Below are positions 16,448-25,569 of a stretch of DNA of 64,000 nucleotides, one piece after another. The notes below the pieces were generated by a model. That model worked only from the letters and a program-made list of their open reading frames with translations. It searched no databases and was not told where the DNA came from. The translations under genes were made by a program, and so were the position numbers. Origin of the DNA: an uncultured Clostridia bacterium (lineage in GTDB: Bacteria > Bacillota > Clostridia > Christensenellales > UBA3700); assembly GCA_948471525.1 (NCBI GenBank), contig CAOKSY010000004.1:1-64000 (forward strand), given 5' to 3'. Every line of letters starts with the position of its first letter. Position 1 is the first letter of the stretch.

Positions 16448-18904
16448 ATGTTGAAAATAATAAAGAATTTGATAAGAAAGATCAATCAAAAAGCAAACGG
16501 AGGCGATCTCAGACAGGATATGAACGTGCCTGTCGGGGAGAGATACGTCACAAAAGGTATTCCCCAATTGATAAGACAGGCGGGCGCGGAGAGCGCGGTT
16601 TTGTTAAAGAACGACGGCGCGCTTCCTTTGAAGAGCGGCGACAGAGTCGCTGTATTCGGAAGATGCCAGCGCGATTATTTTTACGTGGGATACGGCAGCG
16701 GAGGCGACGTCACGCCGCCGTATAAAGTCAGTTTGCTCGACGCGATGAAAGAGTCGGACGGCAAGTTTATTTTGGACAGAAAGCTGGCGGATATCTACGA
16801 GGAGTGGTGTTCTAAGGAAGAGAACGTGCCGTTTGAAGGCTGGTGGGGACATTGGCCGATGAATTATCCCGAGATGCCGCTCAGCGATTCTCTGATAGCC
16901 GACGTCGCGGTCAGAAACGACATTGCCGTCGTAGTATTGGGAAGAGCCGCAGGCGAAGACAGAGAGAATACTTTGACCAAAGGCAGTTACTATTTGACGG
17001 ACGACGAGATCTCTATGCTCGACAGAATATGCGCTGCTTTTGAGAAGACGGCGGTCATAATGAATTGCGGCAACGTCATAGATATGTCTTGGACGGAGAA
17101 GTACGGCGACAGACTGTCCGCCATACTTTATGCTTGGCAGGGAGGAATGGAGAGCGGACGCGGAGTAGTCGACGTGCTTTGCGGAGACGTAAATCCGTGC
17201 GGAAAACTGCCTGATACGATCGCGGCAAACTATTCGGATTATCCGTCCTCGGACTGTTTCGGCAACAAAGATTTCAACGAGTACCGCGAGGATATATTCG
17301 TCGGCTACAGATATTTTGAGACTTTTGCAAAGGAAAAGGCGCTGTTTCCGTTCGGATTCGGTCTGTCATATACGAAGTTTGAGATTGTTCCCAAGTTTTT
17401 CGAGTACGCCGACGGCGAGATAAGATGCAAAATTGAAGTGAGAAATATAGGCGAGAGGTCGGGAAAAGAGATTGTGCAGATATATGTCGCCGCGCCTCAG
17501 GGCAGACTGGGAAAAGCCGCGCGCGTTTTGGCTGCGTTTGCAAAGACCGAAGTACTTGCTCCCGACGATACGCAGACTTTGGAATTGAGTTTCAGCGAGT
17601 ACGGCATAGCGTCTTTCGACGATACCGGCGCGACGGGACATATCTATTCGTACGTGCTTGAAAGGGGAAAGTATTCGGTATACGTCGGCAGCGATTGCAG
17701 GACGGATATATTGGCGGGCAAATTCGATATAAAAGAGGACAAGACGTTGGACGTTCTCCAAAGCGTATGTCCCGTTAGGAACGAATTCAAAAGAATACGC
17801 GCGCTTGAGCGCGACGGCAAAACAATTGCGCAAATGCAGACCGTGCCTATAACAGAAGTCGATCTTGCAAAGAGAATTATCGACGGAATCCCCCAAGAGA
17901 TAGGATATAAGGGAGAGCAGGGATATACTTTCGACGACGTTATATCGGGCAAAGCAAAACTCGACGATTTCATCTCCCAACTCGGCGATCGGGAACTCGA
18001 GGCTTTGACGCGCGGAATGGGATATATGAGAACGGAGTACGGCGCTTCGGGCAATGCAGGCTCCTATTGCGCGACTATACCGTCTCTGATAGAAAGACGC
18101 GTGCCTCCGATAGTCACTGCCGACGGTCCCGCGGGCATAAGGATAGCGCGCTTTACGTCGCTCCTTCCGTGCGGAACGGCGCTGGCGGCTACTTGGGACA
18201 CGGATCTTGTCAGACGTCTGTATGAGAAAGTAGGCGAAGAGATGCGCCACTATGACGTGGACGTATTGCTCGGCGCGGGAATGAATATACACCGCGATCC
18301 GCTGTGCGGACGCAATTTCGAGTATTTTTCCGAAGATCCGCTGCTTTCGGGCAAAATGGCGGCGGCGTTTGTCGACGGAGTGCAGAAATACGGCAACGCG
18401 GCGTGTCCCAAGCATTTCGCCTGCAACAATCAGGAGTTCAACAGAAATTACAACGACTCTCGCGTTTCCCAACGCGCGTTGCGCGAGATCTATCTCAAAG
18501 GGTTCGAGATATGCGTAAAAGAGAGCGGTCCGCTCAACATAATGACGAGTTACAACAAGATCAACGGAGTATGGAATCACTATAATTACGATCTGGTAAC
18601 TACCGTACTAAGGAAAGAGTGGGGATATTCCAATCTCGTGATCACCGACTGGTGGATGAGGAAGAGCAAGTGTCCGGAGTTTCCGAAGATCAAGGACAAC
18701 GCTTACAGAGTGCGCGCGCAGGTGGATATCTATATGCCCGGTAATCACAGCCGTACTTCCAGAAAATATAAATCGGACGGCACTTTGCTCGCCACGTTGG
18801 GAAAAGATGGCGGTATCTCCCGCGCCGAATTGGAAAGAACGGCTAGAAATACGCTTTCGCTTGCGTTGAAACTGGCGAAAAGAAGAGAATCGTTACCAAA
18901 ATAA
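16448..18904 (+). CDS. Glycoside hydrolase family 3 (beta-glucosidase-like) with reversed domain order
   Basis: An 818-residue GH3 enzyme, probably a cytoplasmic beta-glucosidase or related exo-glycosidase (no signal peptide). The usual C-terminal alpha/beta domain comes first (SAVLLKNDGALPL and RVAVFGRC at about residues 40-70). The fibronectin-like segment follows (FPFGFGLSYTKF, then VRNIGERSGKE). The TIM-barrel domain comes last, with nucleophile D734 in LVITDWW, plus TADGPAGIR and KHFACNNQE. Ruminococcal and Butyrivibrio GH3 enzymes are known with this permuted order. ATG 16448 is chosen for GGAGAGG eight bases upstream; an earlier in-frame ATG at 16412 has none. The GPH symporter downstream may import its substrate. 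Confidence 0.92.
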   Translation: MLKIIKNLIRKINQKANGGDLRQDMNVPVGERYVTKGIPQLIRQAGAESAVLLKNDGALPLKSGDRVAVFGRCQRDYFYVGYGSGGDVTPPYKVSLLDAMKESDGKFILDRKLADIYEEWCSKEENVPFEGWWGHWPMNYPEMPLSDSLIADVAVRNDIAVVVLGRAAGEDRENTLTKGSYYLTDDEISMLDRICAAFEKTAVIMNCGNVIDMSWTEKYGDRLSAILYAWQGGMESGRGVVDVLCGDVNPCGKLPDTIAANYSDYPSSDCFGNKDFNEYREDIFVGYRYFETFAKEKALFPFGFGLSYTKFEIVPKFFEYADGEIRCKIEVRNIGERSGKEIVQIYVAAPQGRLGKAARVLAAFAKTEVLAPDDTQTLELSFSEYGIASFDDTGATGHIYSYVLERGKYSVYVGSDCRTDILAGKFDIKEDKTLDVLQSVCPVRNEFKRIRALERDGKTIAQMQTVPITEVDLAKRIIDGIPQEIGYKGEQGYTFDDVISGKAKLDDFISQLGDRELEALTRGMGYMRTEYGASGNAGSYCATIPSLIERRVPPIVTADGPAGIRIARFTSLLPCGTALAATWDTDLVRRLYEKVGEEMRHYDVDVLLGAGMNIHRDPLCGRNFEYFSEDPLLSGKMAAAFVDGVQKYGNAACPKHFACNNQEFNRNYNDSRVSQRALREIYLKGFEICVKESGPLNIMTSYNKINGVWNHYNYDLVTTVLRKEWGYSNLVITDWWMRKSKCPEFPKIKDNAYRVRAQVDIYMPGNHSRTSRKYKSDGTLLATLGKDGGISRAELERTARNTLSLALKLAKRRESLPK

Positions 18905-18932
18905 GGCAGTGAAAAAACCCGTTTGCGTATGC

Positions 18933-18938
18933 TATAAT
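18933..18938 (+). promoter_or_regulatory. Extended -10 promoter with a long leader before the symporter gene
   Basis: TATAAT with the TGC extension (TGC at 18930-18932) and a poor -35. If used, it gives a leader of about 230 nt containing a small hairpin (TCCGAA...TTCGGA near 19000-19016). A second -10 TATAAT at 19082-19087 is followed by the near-palindrome TGTTTACGTGTAACA, an operator-like sequence. I recognise no riboswitch in the leader. Confidence 0.4.
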
Positions 18939-19172
18939 GTCTATAGGTACGTTATAAAAGAGCATATGCGGGATACGGCTATAGCGGTATATAATTGTTC
19001 CGAATTATTTTCGGACAGCTGTAATAACCAAATAAAATAAAAAAAATTCTAAAAAGTATACAAAAACGGGAATTTTTATGTTATAATTGTTTACGTGTAA
19101 CAAAAGTCGCGGTTTGTGACGATGATACGGGGTATCGGAGACTTAAATTGCGCTGTTCTCACAGGAGGGAAT

Positions 19173-20984
19173 ATGGGAAAACAAAACGTCTTTCAGAAAG
19201 TCGGATTTTTCGTCAAAGACTTTTTCGCGCATTGGAATACTCCTCCCAAAGAGGGATATTATCTGCCCAACAAAGAATTCTTAGCTTATTCCGTCGGCGG
19301 AATGGGGGTTCAGGGCTTCGGTATTTTGACGCAGTATTTTGCTATCAACGTCGGCGTGCATCTCGCGCTTGTCTACAACTTCGACGCGATGATCGTGCAA
19401 TATACCACTTGGATCATTGCCTTGCTCACTCTGTTCAGAGCGCCGATCGTAGGATGGGTGATCGACAATACCAATACGAAGTGGGGTAAGTACAGACCTT
19501 ATCTGTTGTTTACGGGCGCGCTTTGCATAGTCAGTTATTGGTTGTTGGCGTTTATTCCGAAAATGTTTATGCCGGATAATATAATCGAGCATACTCCTAA
19601 GACTCAGTGGATGGTAATAGGTACTTATCAGTTGATACTGTTTGTCGCGACGACTGTATTCAGTTTCTTCTCTTTCGGAAGAGTAGGTTTGGCGCAGGTT
19701 ATTACGCCCAATACCAACGAACGTACTAAGTTGTATTCGGTCGGCGGCGTTATAGATTCGCTCGGACCGTCTATAGTACAGATGTTTTTCCCAATTATCG
19801 CAGGCGGAATTTACGGTCAGGCGGGAAGCGTATATAAAGAGGAATTCGGCGAAATGACTGCCGATCAGATAAAGAATCTCGGTCAAAGACTTACTTTCGG
19901 TATGGATAACATCAATACATATAAAGTTATTTTCCCGATATTCGGAATTGCCTGCGTTGCGCTTTCTCTCGTTATGTTTTTCGGTACGAAAGAGAGGATA
20001 ATCCAAGAAAAGAAAGTAAAAGAAAAAGTCGGATTTATGACCGGTATAAAGAAGAGTATGAAAAACAAATATTTCTGGCTCTTCAATCTTTCCAACATTA
20101 TTTCGTTCGGCAGACTTACGATATTCTCGGCGACAAACTACGTATGTCTCTATATACTCGGCGGTCAGCTCGGCGCGACTATGAGAGGCATAATGCCGAC
20201 CGTAGCGTCCGTGGGTTATGTCCCCGGTATGCTATTTGCGCCGATTTTACAGAAAAAACTAGGCAAGAAGAAGATGACGTTGCTGTCGTTTGCAGGTTCG
20301 ACGGTAATATCCGCGTTGCTCCTTATTCTGTTTATATTCGCATACAACAGCGCGGCGACCGCTTGGGTATTCTTTATCGGAGTATTCCTGCATAATATTT
20401 TCGCGGCTCTGTGGACGGTTACCTCTCCCGCTATGACGGCGGACTACTGCGAATATCAGCAATGGAAGACGGGCGACAGACTCGACGGATATATGTCACA
20501 GTATACTCAAGTAATCACGACCGTGTGCGGTATGCTTTCGGGTTGGCTGACAACCACGCTTTTGGTAAAATTCGCAGGCGCGGCTTCTTCGGAAGATTAC
20601 GGCGAAGAGGGCGTAATGAGAAGCGTGCTTATAATTTGGGGTATACTCGGTATCATATGCGGTCTTTTGGCTATCATTCCATTCCTGTTCTGGGATCTTA
20701 CGGAAAAGAAACAGCTTGAGATGGCGCGCGATATAAAGGTAAGAAGTTATACCGAGAAACTGAAAGAAAACGCTTTGGTTCAGGAAGATATCTCCGAAGC
20801 CGTCGCGCTCGGAGTATTGACCGCGGCTCAGGCGGTAGAGATGGGCTTTATCTATGAAGAGACTTCTGCAGGCGGAGAAGAGAAGATAGAAGACGTCGCT
20901 TTTGACGCAGCCGCGCAGGAGACTACCGCCGTAGAAGCGGAGGACAAAAAAGAAGACGGAGAAGTCGACGCCGATAAAGAATAA
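19173..20984 (+). CDS. GPH-family (MelB-like) sugar:cation symporter
   Basis: A 603-residue major facilitator protein of the glycoside-pentoside-hexuronide:cation group. Marks are the motif NTNTKWGKYRPYLL after the second helix, about 12 hydrophobic helices, and TADYCEYQQWKTGDR in the second half. It should import a glycoside or other polyol with a cation. The beta-glucosidase-like gene upstream suggests a beta-glucoside. Inositol is another possibility, since the iol operon has no transporter. ATG 19173 is chosen for AGGAGGG just before it. Odd: the C-terminal ~60 residues form a long acidic tail (rich in EE, ED, DKE) not needed for transport. Confidence 0.88.
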   Translation: MGKQNVFQKVGFFVKDFFAHWNTPPKEGYYLPNKEFLAYSVGGMGVQGFGILTQYFAINVGVHLALVYNFDAMIVQYTTWIIALLTLFRAPIVGWVIDNTNTKWGKYRPYLLFTGALCIVSYWLLAFIPKMFMPDNIIEHTPKTQWMVIGTYQLILFVATTVFSFFSFGRVGLAQVITPNTNERTKLYSVGGVIDSLGPSIVQMFFPIIAGGIYGQAGSVYKEEFGEMTADQIKNLGQRLTFGMDNINTYKVIFPIFGIACVALSLVMFFGTKERIIQEKKVKEKVGFMTGIKKSMKNKYFWLFNLSNIISFGRLTIFSATNYVCLYILGGQLGATMRGIMPTVASVGYVPGMLFAPILQKKLGKKKMTLLSFAGSTVISALLLILFIFAYNSAATAWVFFIGVFLHNIFAALWTVTSPAMTADYCEYQQWKTGDRLDGYMSQYTQVITTVCGMLSGWLTTTLLVKFAGAASSEDYGEEGVMRSVLIIWGILGIICGLLAIIPFLFWDLTEKKQLEMARDIKVRSYTEKLKENALVQEDISEAVALGVLTAAQAVEMGFIYEETSAGGEEKIEDVAFDAAAQETTAVEAEDKKEDGEVDADKE

Positions 20985-21015
20985 AGGCATTCGATCGTCG
21001 GATAAGAAAACGATA

Positions 21016-21042
21016 GGCGGGCAAATTGCCCGCCTGCTTTTA
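21016..21042 (+). terminator. Intrinsic terminator after the symporter gene
   Basis: GGCGGGC (21016-21022) and GCCCGCC (21028-21034) with loop AAATT, then a T-rich tail. It may also serve the convergent small gene, since the minus-strand exit is moderately T-rich. Confidence 0.8.
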
Positions 21043-21059
21043 TATTTGAATATTTTATA

Positions 21060-21317
21060 TCATTCCTTGCAGTCTTCTATGATAAGCATATCGTAGTCCA
21101 GACTTTCCACAAAGTCGTCTTCTCTGAATTTGGTGTTGTGGAAATTGACAAAATTTTTGTAATGGTGATCCAAAAGTACGGGATTGGGCGCGTCGAGCAG
21201 ATGGCATATCTCTCTCAGCCAAAGTTCGTAATTGGCGGGAGACAGTCTTGCCGCGGAAGTGTAAATAATATCTTTTGCTATCTTGTCGTCTTTGACGAGT
21301 CTCGCCCAAATTTTCAT
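21060..21317 (-). CDS. Small conserved-looking hypothetical protein, apparently leaderless
   Basis: An 85-residue soluble protein (MKIWARLVKDDK...MLIIEDCKE) with mixed helices and an acidic end. The pattern WARLVKDDKI...ELWLREICHLLDAPNP...LLDHHYKNF looks like a real protein, but I do not recognise a family. The start at 21317 is chosen because a good promoter ends six bases before it, leaving no room for a ribosome site. An in-frame earlier start at 21353 would lie inside that promoter. It is convergent with the symporter gene. Confidence 0.6.
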   Translation of the reverse strand: MKIWARLVKDDKIAKDIIYTSAARLSPANYELWLREICHLLDAPNPVLLDHHYKNFVNFHNTKFREDDFVESLDYDMLIIEDCKE

Positions 21318-21323
21318 AGATAC

Positions 21324-21353
21324 AGCATATCTTATTTGCCGAGCGCGTGTCAA
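21324..21353 (-). promoter_or_regulatory. Promoter abutting the start codon of the small hypothetical gene
   Basis: Minus strand: TTGACA (complement of 21348-21353), 18-bp spacer, TATGCT (complement of 21324-21329), then six bases to the ATG. Transcription should begin at or next to the A of the ATG. Confidence 0.65.
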
Positions 21354-21433
21354 GGCTTATTCTATCAATATGTAAAAACGGCAGTTTAAATCGCGCGCAA
21401 GGTCAAATTGTTGTCAAACCCGAAGCAAAACTA

Positions 21434-21463
21434 TTGACAAGAGCAAGTCGTTTTTATTAGAAT
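21434..21463 (+). promoter_or_regulatory. Sigma-A promoter of the rex unit
   Basis: TTGACA (21434-21439), 18-bp spacer, TAGAAT (21458-21463), 35 bases before the rex ATG. No palindrome of the Rex type (TTGTGAA...TTCACAA) overlaps it, so autoregulation is not evident. Confidence 0.7.
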
Positions 21464-21498
21464 ATATATAAAGTGTAGTTTGGCGGGAGGTGAGTAGA

Positions 21499-22113
21499 AT
21501 GATATCCGAAGCGGTAATAAAAAGACTTCCGAGATATTACAGACATATCAAACAACTCGCCGACAGCGGAGTAGAGCGCGTGTCTTCCACGAAGATAGCA
21601 AACGTTCTCAATATCACCGCGTCTCAAGTCCGTCAGGATCTTTGCAACTTCGGCGGGTTCGGTCAACAGGGTTACGGTTACGACGTAGTCAAGTTGAAAA
21701 ACGAACTTGCGGCTATATTGGGATTGGACAAGGTGTACGATATGATAATCGTCGGCGCCGGCAATATAGGCAGAGCGTTGGCGGGATATAAGGGATTCAG
21801 CGACGACGGATTTTACGTAAGAGCGCTCTTCGACATCGATCCCAGATGCACGAGCATCAACGGAATAAAAGTTTACGATATGGATTTCCTCAATACTTAT
21901 CTAAGACAGAACCGAGTGGATATAGCTGTCGTGGCTACGCAGAAGAATTCTGCCAAAGGCGTTGCGGACGCGCTTATCGCAGGCGGAGTGAAGAGTATTT
22001 GGAATTTCGCTCCTATCGAACTCGAAGTGCCCGACGGCATAACGGTGGAAAACATTTCTATGAGCGAAAGTCTGTACGTTCTGTCCTATCGCACCAAGAA
22101 TTCCAAAAAATAA
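21499..22113 (+). CDS. rex: Redox-sensing transcriptional repressor Rex
   Basis: A 204-residue dimeric repressor that senses the NADH/NAD ratio and controls fermentation and respiration genes. The N-terminal winged helix contains RLPRYYRHIKQL and SSTKIANVLNITASQVRQDL. The C-terminal Rossmann domain has VGAGNIGRAL and closes with the swapped helix region (NISMSESLYVLSYR). ATG 21499 is preceded by GGAGGTGAG; the GTG at 21490 lies inside that site and is rejected. First of a probable rex-greA unit, 40 bases from greA. Confidence 0.96.
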   Translation: MISEAVIKRLPRYYRHIKQLADSGVERVSSTKIANVLNITASQVRQDLCNFGGFGQQGYGYDVVKLKNELAAILGLDKVYDMIIVGAGNIGRALAGYKGFSDDGFYVRALFDIDPRCTSINGIKVYDMDFLNTYLRQNRVDIAVVATQKNSAKGVADALIAGGVKSIWNFAPIELEVPDGITVENISMSESLYVLSYRTKNSKK

Positions 22114-22153
22114 TGACAAGCAAACGCCCGTTTAGCGAGGGCAAGGAGGATAT

Positions 22154-22630
22154 ATGGCAAAATCTAAAGAATACGTTTTGACAAAAGAAGGTTATGACAA
22201 TCTTGTCAAAAAACTCGATCATCTCATCAACGTAGAGAGAAAAGAGGCGAGCGAAAAGATAAAGCAGGCGAGAGAATTCGGCGACTTGTCCGAAAATGCG
22301 GAATACGACGCGGCAAAAGACTATCAGGCTCACGTAGAGTCGGAGATTATCAGCGTACAGGCGCAGATAGACAATGCGGTCATCATAGAGGATACCGACG
22401 GAAAGCAGAACGTAGTTATCGCCGGTTGCAAGGTAAAACTCCACGATTTTTCCGACAACTCCATATACGAATACACTATAGTAGGTACGACCGAGGCGTC
22501 TATTCTCGAGAATAAGATAAGCAACGAGTCTCCTTTGGCTCAGGCAGTGCTCGGACATAAGAAAAACGACGAAGTTGTAGTAGATCTCGGAGACGATAGC
22601 TATACCGTCAAGATAATCGCGATAAATTAA
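22154..22630 (+). CDS. greA: Transcription elongation factor GreA
   Basis: A 158-residue factor that enters the RNA polymerase secondary channel and stimulates cleavage of backtracked transcripts. The N-terminal coiled coil carries the tip acidic motif DLSENAEYDAAKD. The C-terminal FKBP-like domain ends LAQAVLGHKKNDEVVV. Length is standard. The ATG is preceded by GCAAGGAGG. It lies between rex and a PLP decarboxylase; a weak hairpin with four T follows. Confidence 0.96.
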   Translation: MAKSKEYVLTKEGYDNLVKKLDHLINVERKEASEKIKQAREFGDLSENAEYDAAKDYQAHVESEIISVQAQIDNAVIIEDTDGKQNVVIAGCKVKLHDFSDNSIYEYTIVGTTEASILENKISNESPLAQAVLGHKKNDEVVVDLGDDSYTVKIIAIN

Positions 22631-22652
22631 TTGAAATAAAATCGGTACGAGG

Positions 22653-22675
22653 GCGACCTGAAAGGGGTCGCTTTT
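22653..22675 (+). terminator. Weak hairpin after greA, possible partial terminator
   Basis: GCGACC (22653-22658) and GGTCGC (22666-22671) with a 7-nt loop, followed by only four T. It sits 18 bases before the next gene, so it may attenuate rather than stop transcription. Confidence 0.45.
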
Positions 22676-22692
22676 GTAATAATCGGAGATAT

Positions 22693-23976
22693 ATGAGACC
22701 GCTTTACGATAAGATAAGACAAATAAACTCGGATCTCAAAGCGAGATTCTGTATGCCCGGTCACTCGGGAGAAGGTATGTCCGAAAATATGTATTCGACG
22801 GCTTGCTTGGATTGGACGGAAGTCGACGGACTCGACGATCTCCTTCAAAGCGGCGGAGTTATTCTCGACAGCGAAAAACTCATAGCCGATTCTATGGGCT
22901 GCGAATACGCGCTAATGCTTACCCAAGGATCTACCTGCGGAATGCAGATTGCCGTCGCTAGCGCAAAGGAGCGGGGAGAGACGCTCGCGGCTGTGGGAGA
23001 AATGCACAGGTCTTTTTGGAGCGCGTGCCGTCTTTTCGGTATGCAAGTTATTTGTTTTGCCGATGCGCGGGAGCTCGCAGACGCGGAGCTAAGAGATAAA
23101 AAGATAGGCGGAGTTTTCGTTACGTCGCCCGATTATTTCGGACGCACTAAAGATCTCGGAGCATTGAAAAAAATATCCGAAGAGATAGGCGCGCTTTTCG
23201 TAGTTGACGGAGCGCATTCGGCGCACTTTTGTTACAGCTCATTACTTCCCGACAATTCCTGCAAGATTGCGGATATATCTCTCATAAGTATGCACAAGAC
23301 TTTGCCCGTATACGGCGGCGGCGCGCTTGTGTGCGTAAACGGAGACGAAACATATGCCGTATGCAGAAAATACAGGGCGGATATTCATTCCACGTCTCCC
23401 AATTATCTGACTATGGCGAGCATGGACAGGGCGGACGGCTATATGCGCAAAAACGGCGAACGTCTTTACGCCGATCTGAAAAAAGACGTCGACGCATTCA
23501 TATCGGTCAACGAGATAGGTCGGGCGATAGAGCGCGACGATTTTTCCAGACTTACTTTGAAGATAGAGGGAAAAGACGCGTATTCGGCTATGAAAGATCT
23601 GGCAAGGCGAGGAGTATATGCGGAGGCGGCGTACGGCGATATGCTGGTATTCATAGTCACGCCTTTTAACGGGGATAAACTCGAAGCGCTTGCAAATGAG
23701 TTGAAAAAGACTGAATTAACAGATATTGACGACGACTTTGAGCGTATGGCAAATTTGAAATTAAAAAGATCTGACGCGTCTGGATGCGCGGAGTCGGTGG
23801 AGATATCCGACGCGGCAGGCAGAGTGAGCGCGGGAGAGATTGGAGTATATCCGCCCGGAGTTCCGTTTGTAAAAAAAGGCGACGTCATCGATGAAAAAAC
23901 AGTCTCTTTTTTAAAAAAGTATCGCAACCGACTCTTTGGGCTTGCTAGCGGGCGCGTGAATGTGATAAAATATTAA
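22693..23976 (+). CDS. PLP-dependent Orn/Lys/Arg decarboxylase family protein (short form)
   Basis: A 427-residue fold-type I PLP enzyme related to arginine/lysine decarboxylases. Family marks are the opening PLYDKIRQ...CMPGHSG, the TQGSTCGMQIA phosphate-binding loop, the cofactor Asp in VVDGAHSAHF and Schiff-base K202 in ISMHKTLPV. At 427 residues it lacks the wing domain and most of the C-terminal domain of the large enzymes. It matches the short proteins found beside tmk and holB in many Bacillota. The true substrate of that subgroup is uncertain. The ATG follows CGGAGA. The next gene, tmk, starts 16 bases on. Confidence 0.88.
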   Translation: MRPLYDKIRQINSDLKARFCMPGHSGEGMSENMYSTACLDWTEVDGLDDLLQSGGVILDSEKLIADSMGCEYALMLTQGSTCGMQIAVASAKERGETLAAVGEMHRSFWSACRLFGMQVICFADARELADAELRDKKIGGVFVTSPDYFGRTKDLGALKKISEEIGALFVVDGAHSAHFCYSSLLPDNSCKIADISLISMHKTLPVYGGGALVCVNGDETYAVCRKYRADIHSTSPNYLTMASMDRADGYMRKNGERLYADLKKDVDAFISVNEIGRAIERDDFSRLTLKIEGKDAYSAMKDLARRGVYAEAAYGDMLVFIVTPFNGDKLEALANELKKTELTDIDDDFERMANLKLKRSDASGCAESVEISDAAGRVSAGEIGVYPPGVPFVKKGDVIDEKTVSFLKKYRNRLFGLASGRVNVIKY

Positions 23977-23992
23977 AGTAATTGGAGATAAT

Positions 23993-24619
23993 ATGAAAGG
24001 TAAGTTTATCACGTTCGAAGGCGGAGAGGGCGTAGGCAAAACGACCCAGCTTGCTATGATGAAAGACTTTCTCGCAAGTAAAGGCGCGGACGCGGTCTTC
24101 TTGAGAGAGCCGGGCGGCAACGCCATATCGGAAAAGATCAGGGCGATAATCCTAGATACCGCCAACAGCGCTATGACTGGAATGTGCGAAGCTATGCTCT
24201 ACAGCGCGGCGAGAGCGCAACTTTGCGAAGAGGTCATACGACCTGCATTGGAAGAGGGAAAATTCGTCGTCTGCGACAGATTTATTGATTCGACGTTTGC
24301 ATATCAGGGCATAGCGAGAGGTTTGGGCGCGGACAGGATAGAGACGCTCAACTCGTTTGCTTGCGGAGAGATAATCCCAGATTTGACGGTTTTTCTCGAT
24401 CTTGAGCCGACGGCGGCTTTTGCGCGTAAAGGCGGAGCGGACAGCGACGATAGGCTTGAGCAAGAGGGGATACGGTTCCACAACAAAGTCTATTCGGGAT
24501 ATAAACTTGCTTGCGAGCGTTATCCCGACAGGATCGTCGCAATAGATTGCGATAAAGATGCGGATACGGTGCATTCCGAGATAGTTCGAGTTCTTGCCGA
24601 GAGAGGTATTCTCAAGTGA
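23993..24619 (+). CDS. tmk: Thymidylate kinase
   Basis: A 208-residue kinase that phosphorylates dTMP to dTDP with ATP. The P-loop is G10-GEGVGKTT. The dTMP-binding DR motif is in FVVCDRFIDSTFAYQG, and the LID region lies after FLDLEPTAAFARKGG. The ATG is preceded by TGGAGA. Its last codons overlap the start of holB by four bases (GTGA), so the two are translationally coupled, the usual arrangement in Bacillota. Confidence 0.96.
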   Translation: MKGKFITFEGGEGVGKTTQLAMMKDFLASKGADAVFLREPGGNAISEKIRAIILDTANSAMTGMCEAMLYSAARAQLCEEVIRPALEEGKFVVCDRFIDSTFAYQGIARGLGADRIETLNSFACGEIIPDLTVFLDLEPTAAFARKGGADSDDRLEQEGIRFHNKVYSGYKLACERYPDRIVAIDCDKDADTVHSEIVRVLAERGILK

Positions 24620-25569
24620 TAAAATACAGAGAGTTGCTTGAAAACACCAAAGTATACAAGGCTTTGGACGGAGATATCGCCGAGGGCAGGCTCAATCATT
24701 GCTATATGATTATAGGAGAGGACAGTCTTGCCGTAGAAGGATTGTGTTCGCTTTTTGCGCAGAGGATACTGTGCTCAAACGGCGGCTGCGGCAAGTGTAT
24801 TTCCTGCCAGAAAGTAGAGGACGGCAATCACGAGGGAGTTTTCCGTCCCAAAAATCTCAAAGCCGACGGCATAAGAGAATTTATAGAAAAAGTCTACGTG
24901 ACTAGCGAGAGCGACGTCAAAGTTATGGTGATAGAGGAACTCGACAAAGTCGACGCCAAAGTTCAGAACTTTTTGCTCAAGAGTCTCGAAGAGCCTGTCG
25001 ACGGAGTGGTTTTCGTATTGGGAGTGCGCAGGCAGACGGCAGTATTGGAGACGGTAAAATCAAGAAGTAAAAAACTTGCTGTCGCGCCGTTTTCCAAGTC
25101 GCAGATAGGCGCGTATTTTTCCGATACTTTCAGAGGCTATTCCAAGGCGGTAGTCAACGAGGCGGTGGATTGCTGTCTGGGAAGTCTTTCGAGGTGCGAC
25201 GAATTGCTCGAGGACGAAGAATTCGGCGGAGATATGACGGACGTGGTATTTTTGCTCAAAGGACTTACTTCTACCAAAGTCAATCTCAAGATGCAGGGCA
25301 GATTGGATATAAAGGACGGAAAGCTCGTCAAATATCTCGATATAATGCAGTTGATATGCGGAGTGCTTTTGAAAAGACAGAGCGGTATAGAAGTCGAAGG
25401 ATTTGAAAAACTGAGACCGCTCGCCAATGTGTTTACCGTTCCTATGCTGGTCAATTTCAACGAGCTGTTGGTGAATGCGCGTCAGAAGACGGAGAGTTAC
25501 TGCAAGGACGAAAACATACTTGACAATTTATTTATTAAACTTTTGGAGGTAAAATACCTATGCCGATAA
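24616..25569 (+). CDS. holB: DNA polymerase III delta-prime subunit (clamp loader)
   Basis: A 317-residue clamp-loader subunit. The zinc-binding cysteines are C53, C58, C61 and C64. The Walker A position reads IIGEDSLAVEG, without GK-T, so it does not bind ATP productively, as expected for delta-prime. The sensor region FLLKSLEEPVDGVVFVLG fits AAA+ clamp loaders. It starts at GTG, overlapping the tmk stop by four bases, and its last ten bases overlap ricT. Confidence 0.93.
   Translation: MIKYRELLENTKVYKALDGDIAEGRLNHCYMIIGEDSLAVEGLCSLFAQRILCSNGGCGKCISCQKVEDGNHEGVFRPKNLKADGIREFIEKVYVTSESDVKVMVIEELDKVDAKVQNFLLKSLEEPVDGVVFVLGVRRQTAVLETVKSRSKKLAVAPFSKSQIGAYFSDTFRGYSKAVVNEAVDCCLGSLSRCDELLEDEEFGGDMTDVVFLLKGLTSTKVNLKMQGRLDIKDGKLVKYLDIMQLICGVLLKRQSGIEVEGFEKLRPLANVFTVPMLVNFNELLVNARQKTESYCKDENILDNLFIKLLEVKYLCR

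Noticed and set aside
21434..21498. Rex operator at the rex promoter
   Set aside because: No TTGTGAA/TTCACAA-like palindrome is present.
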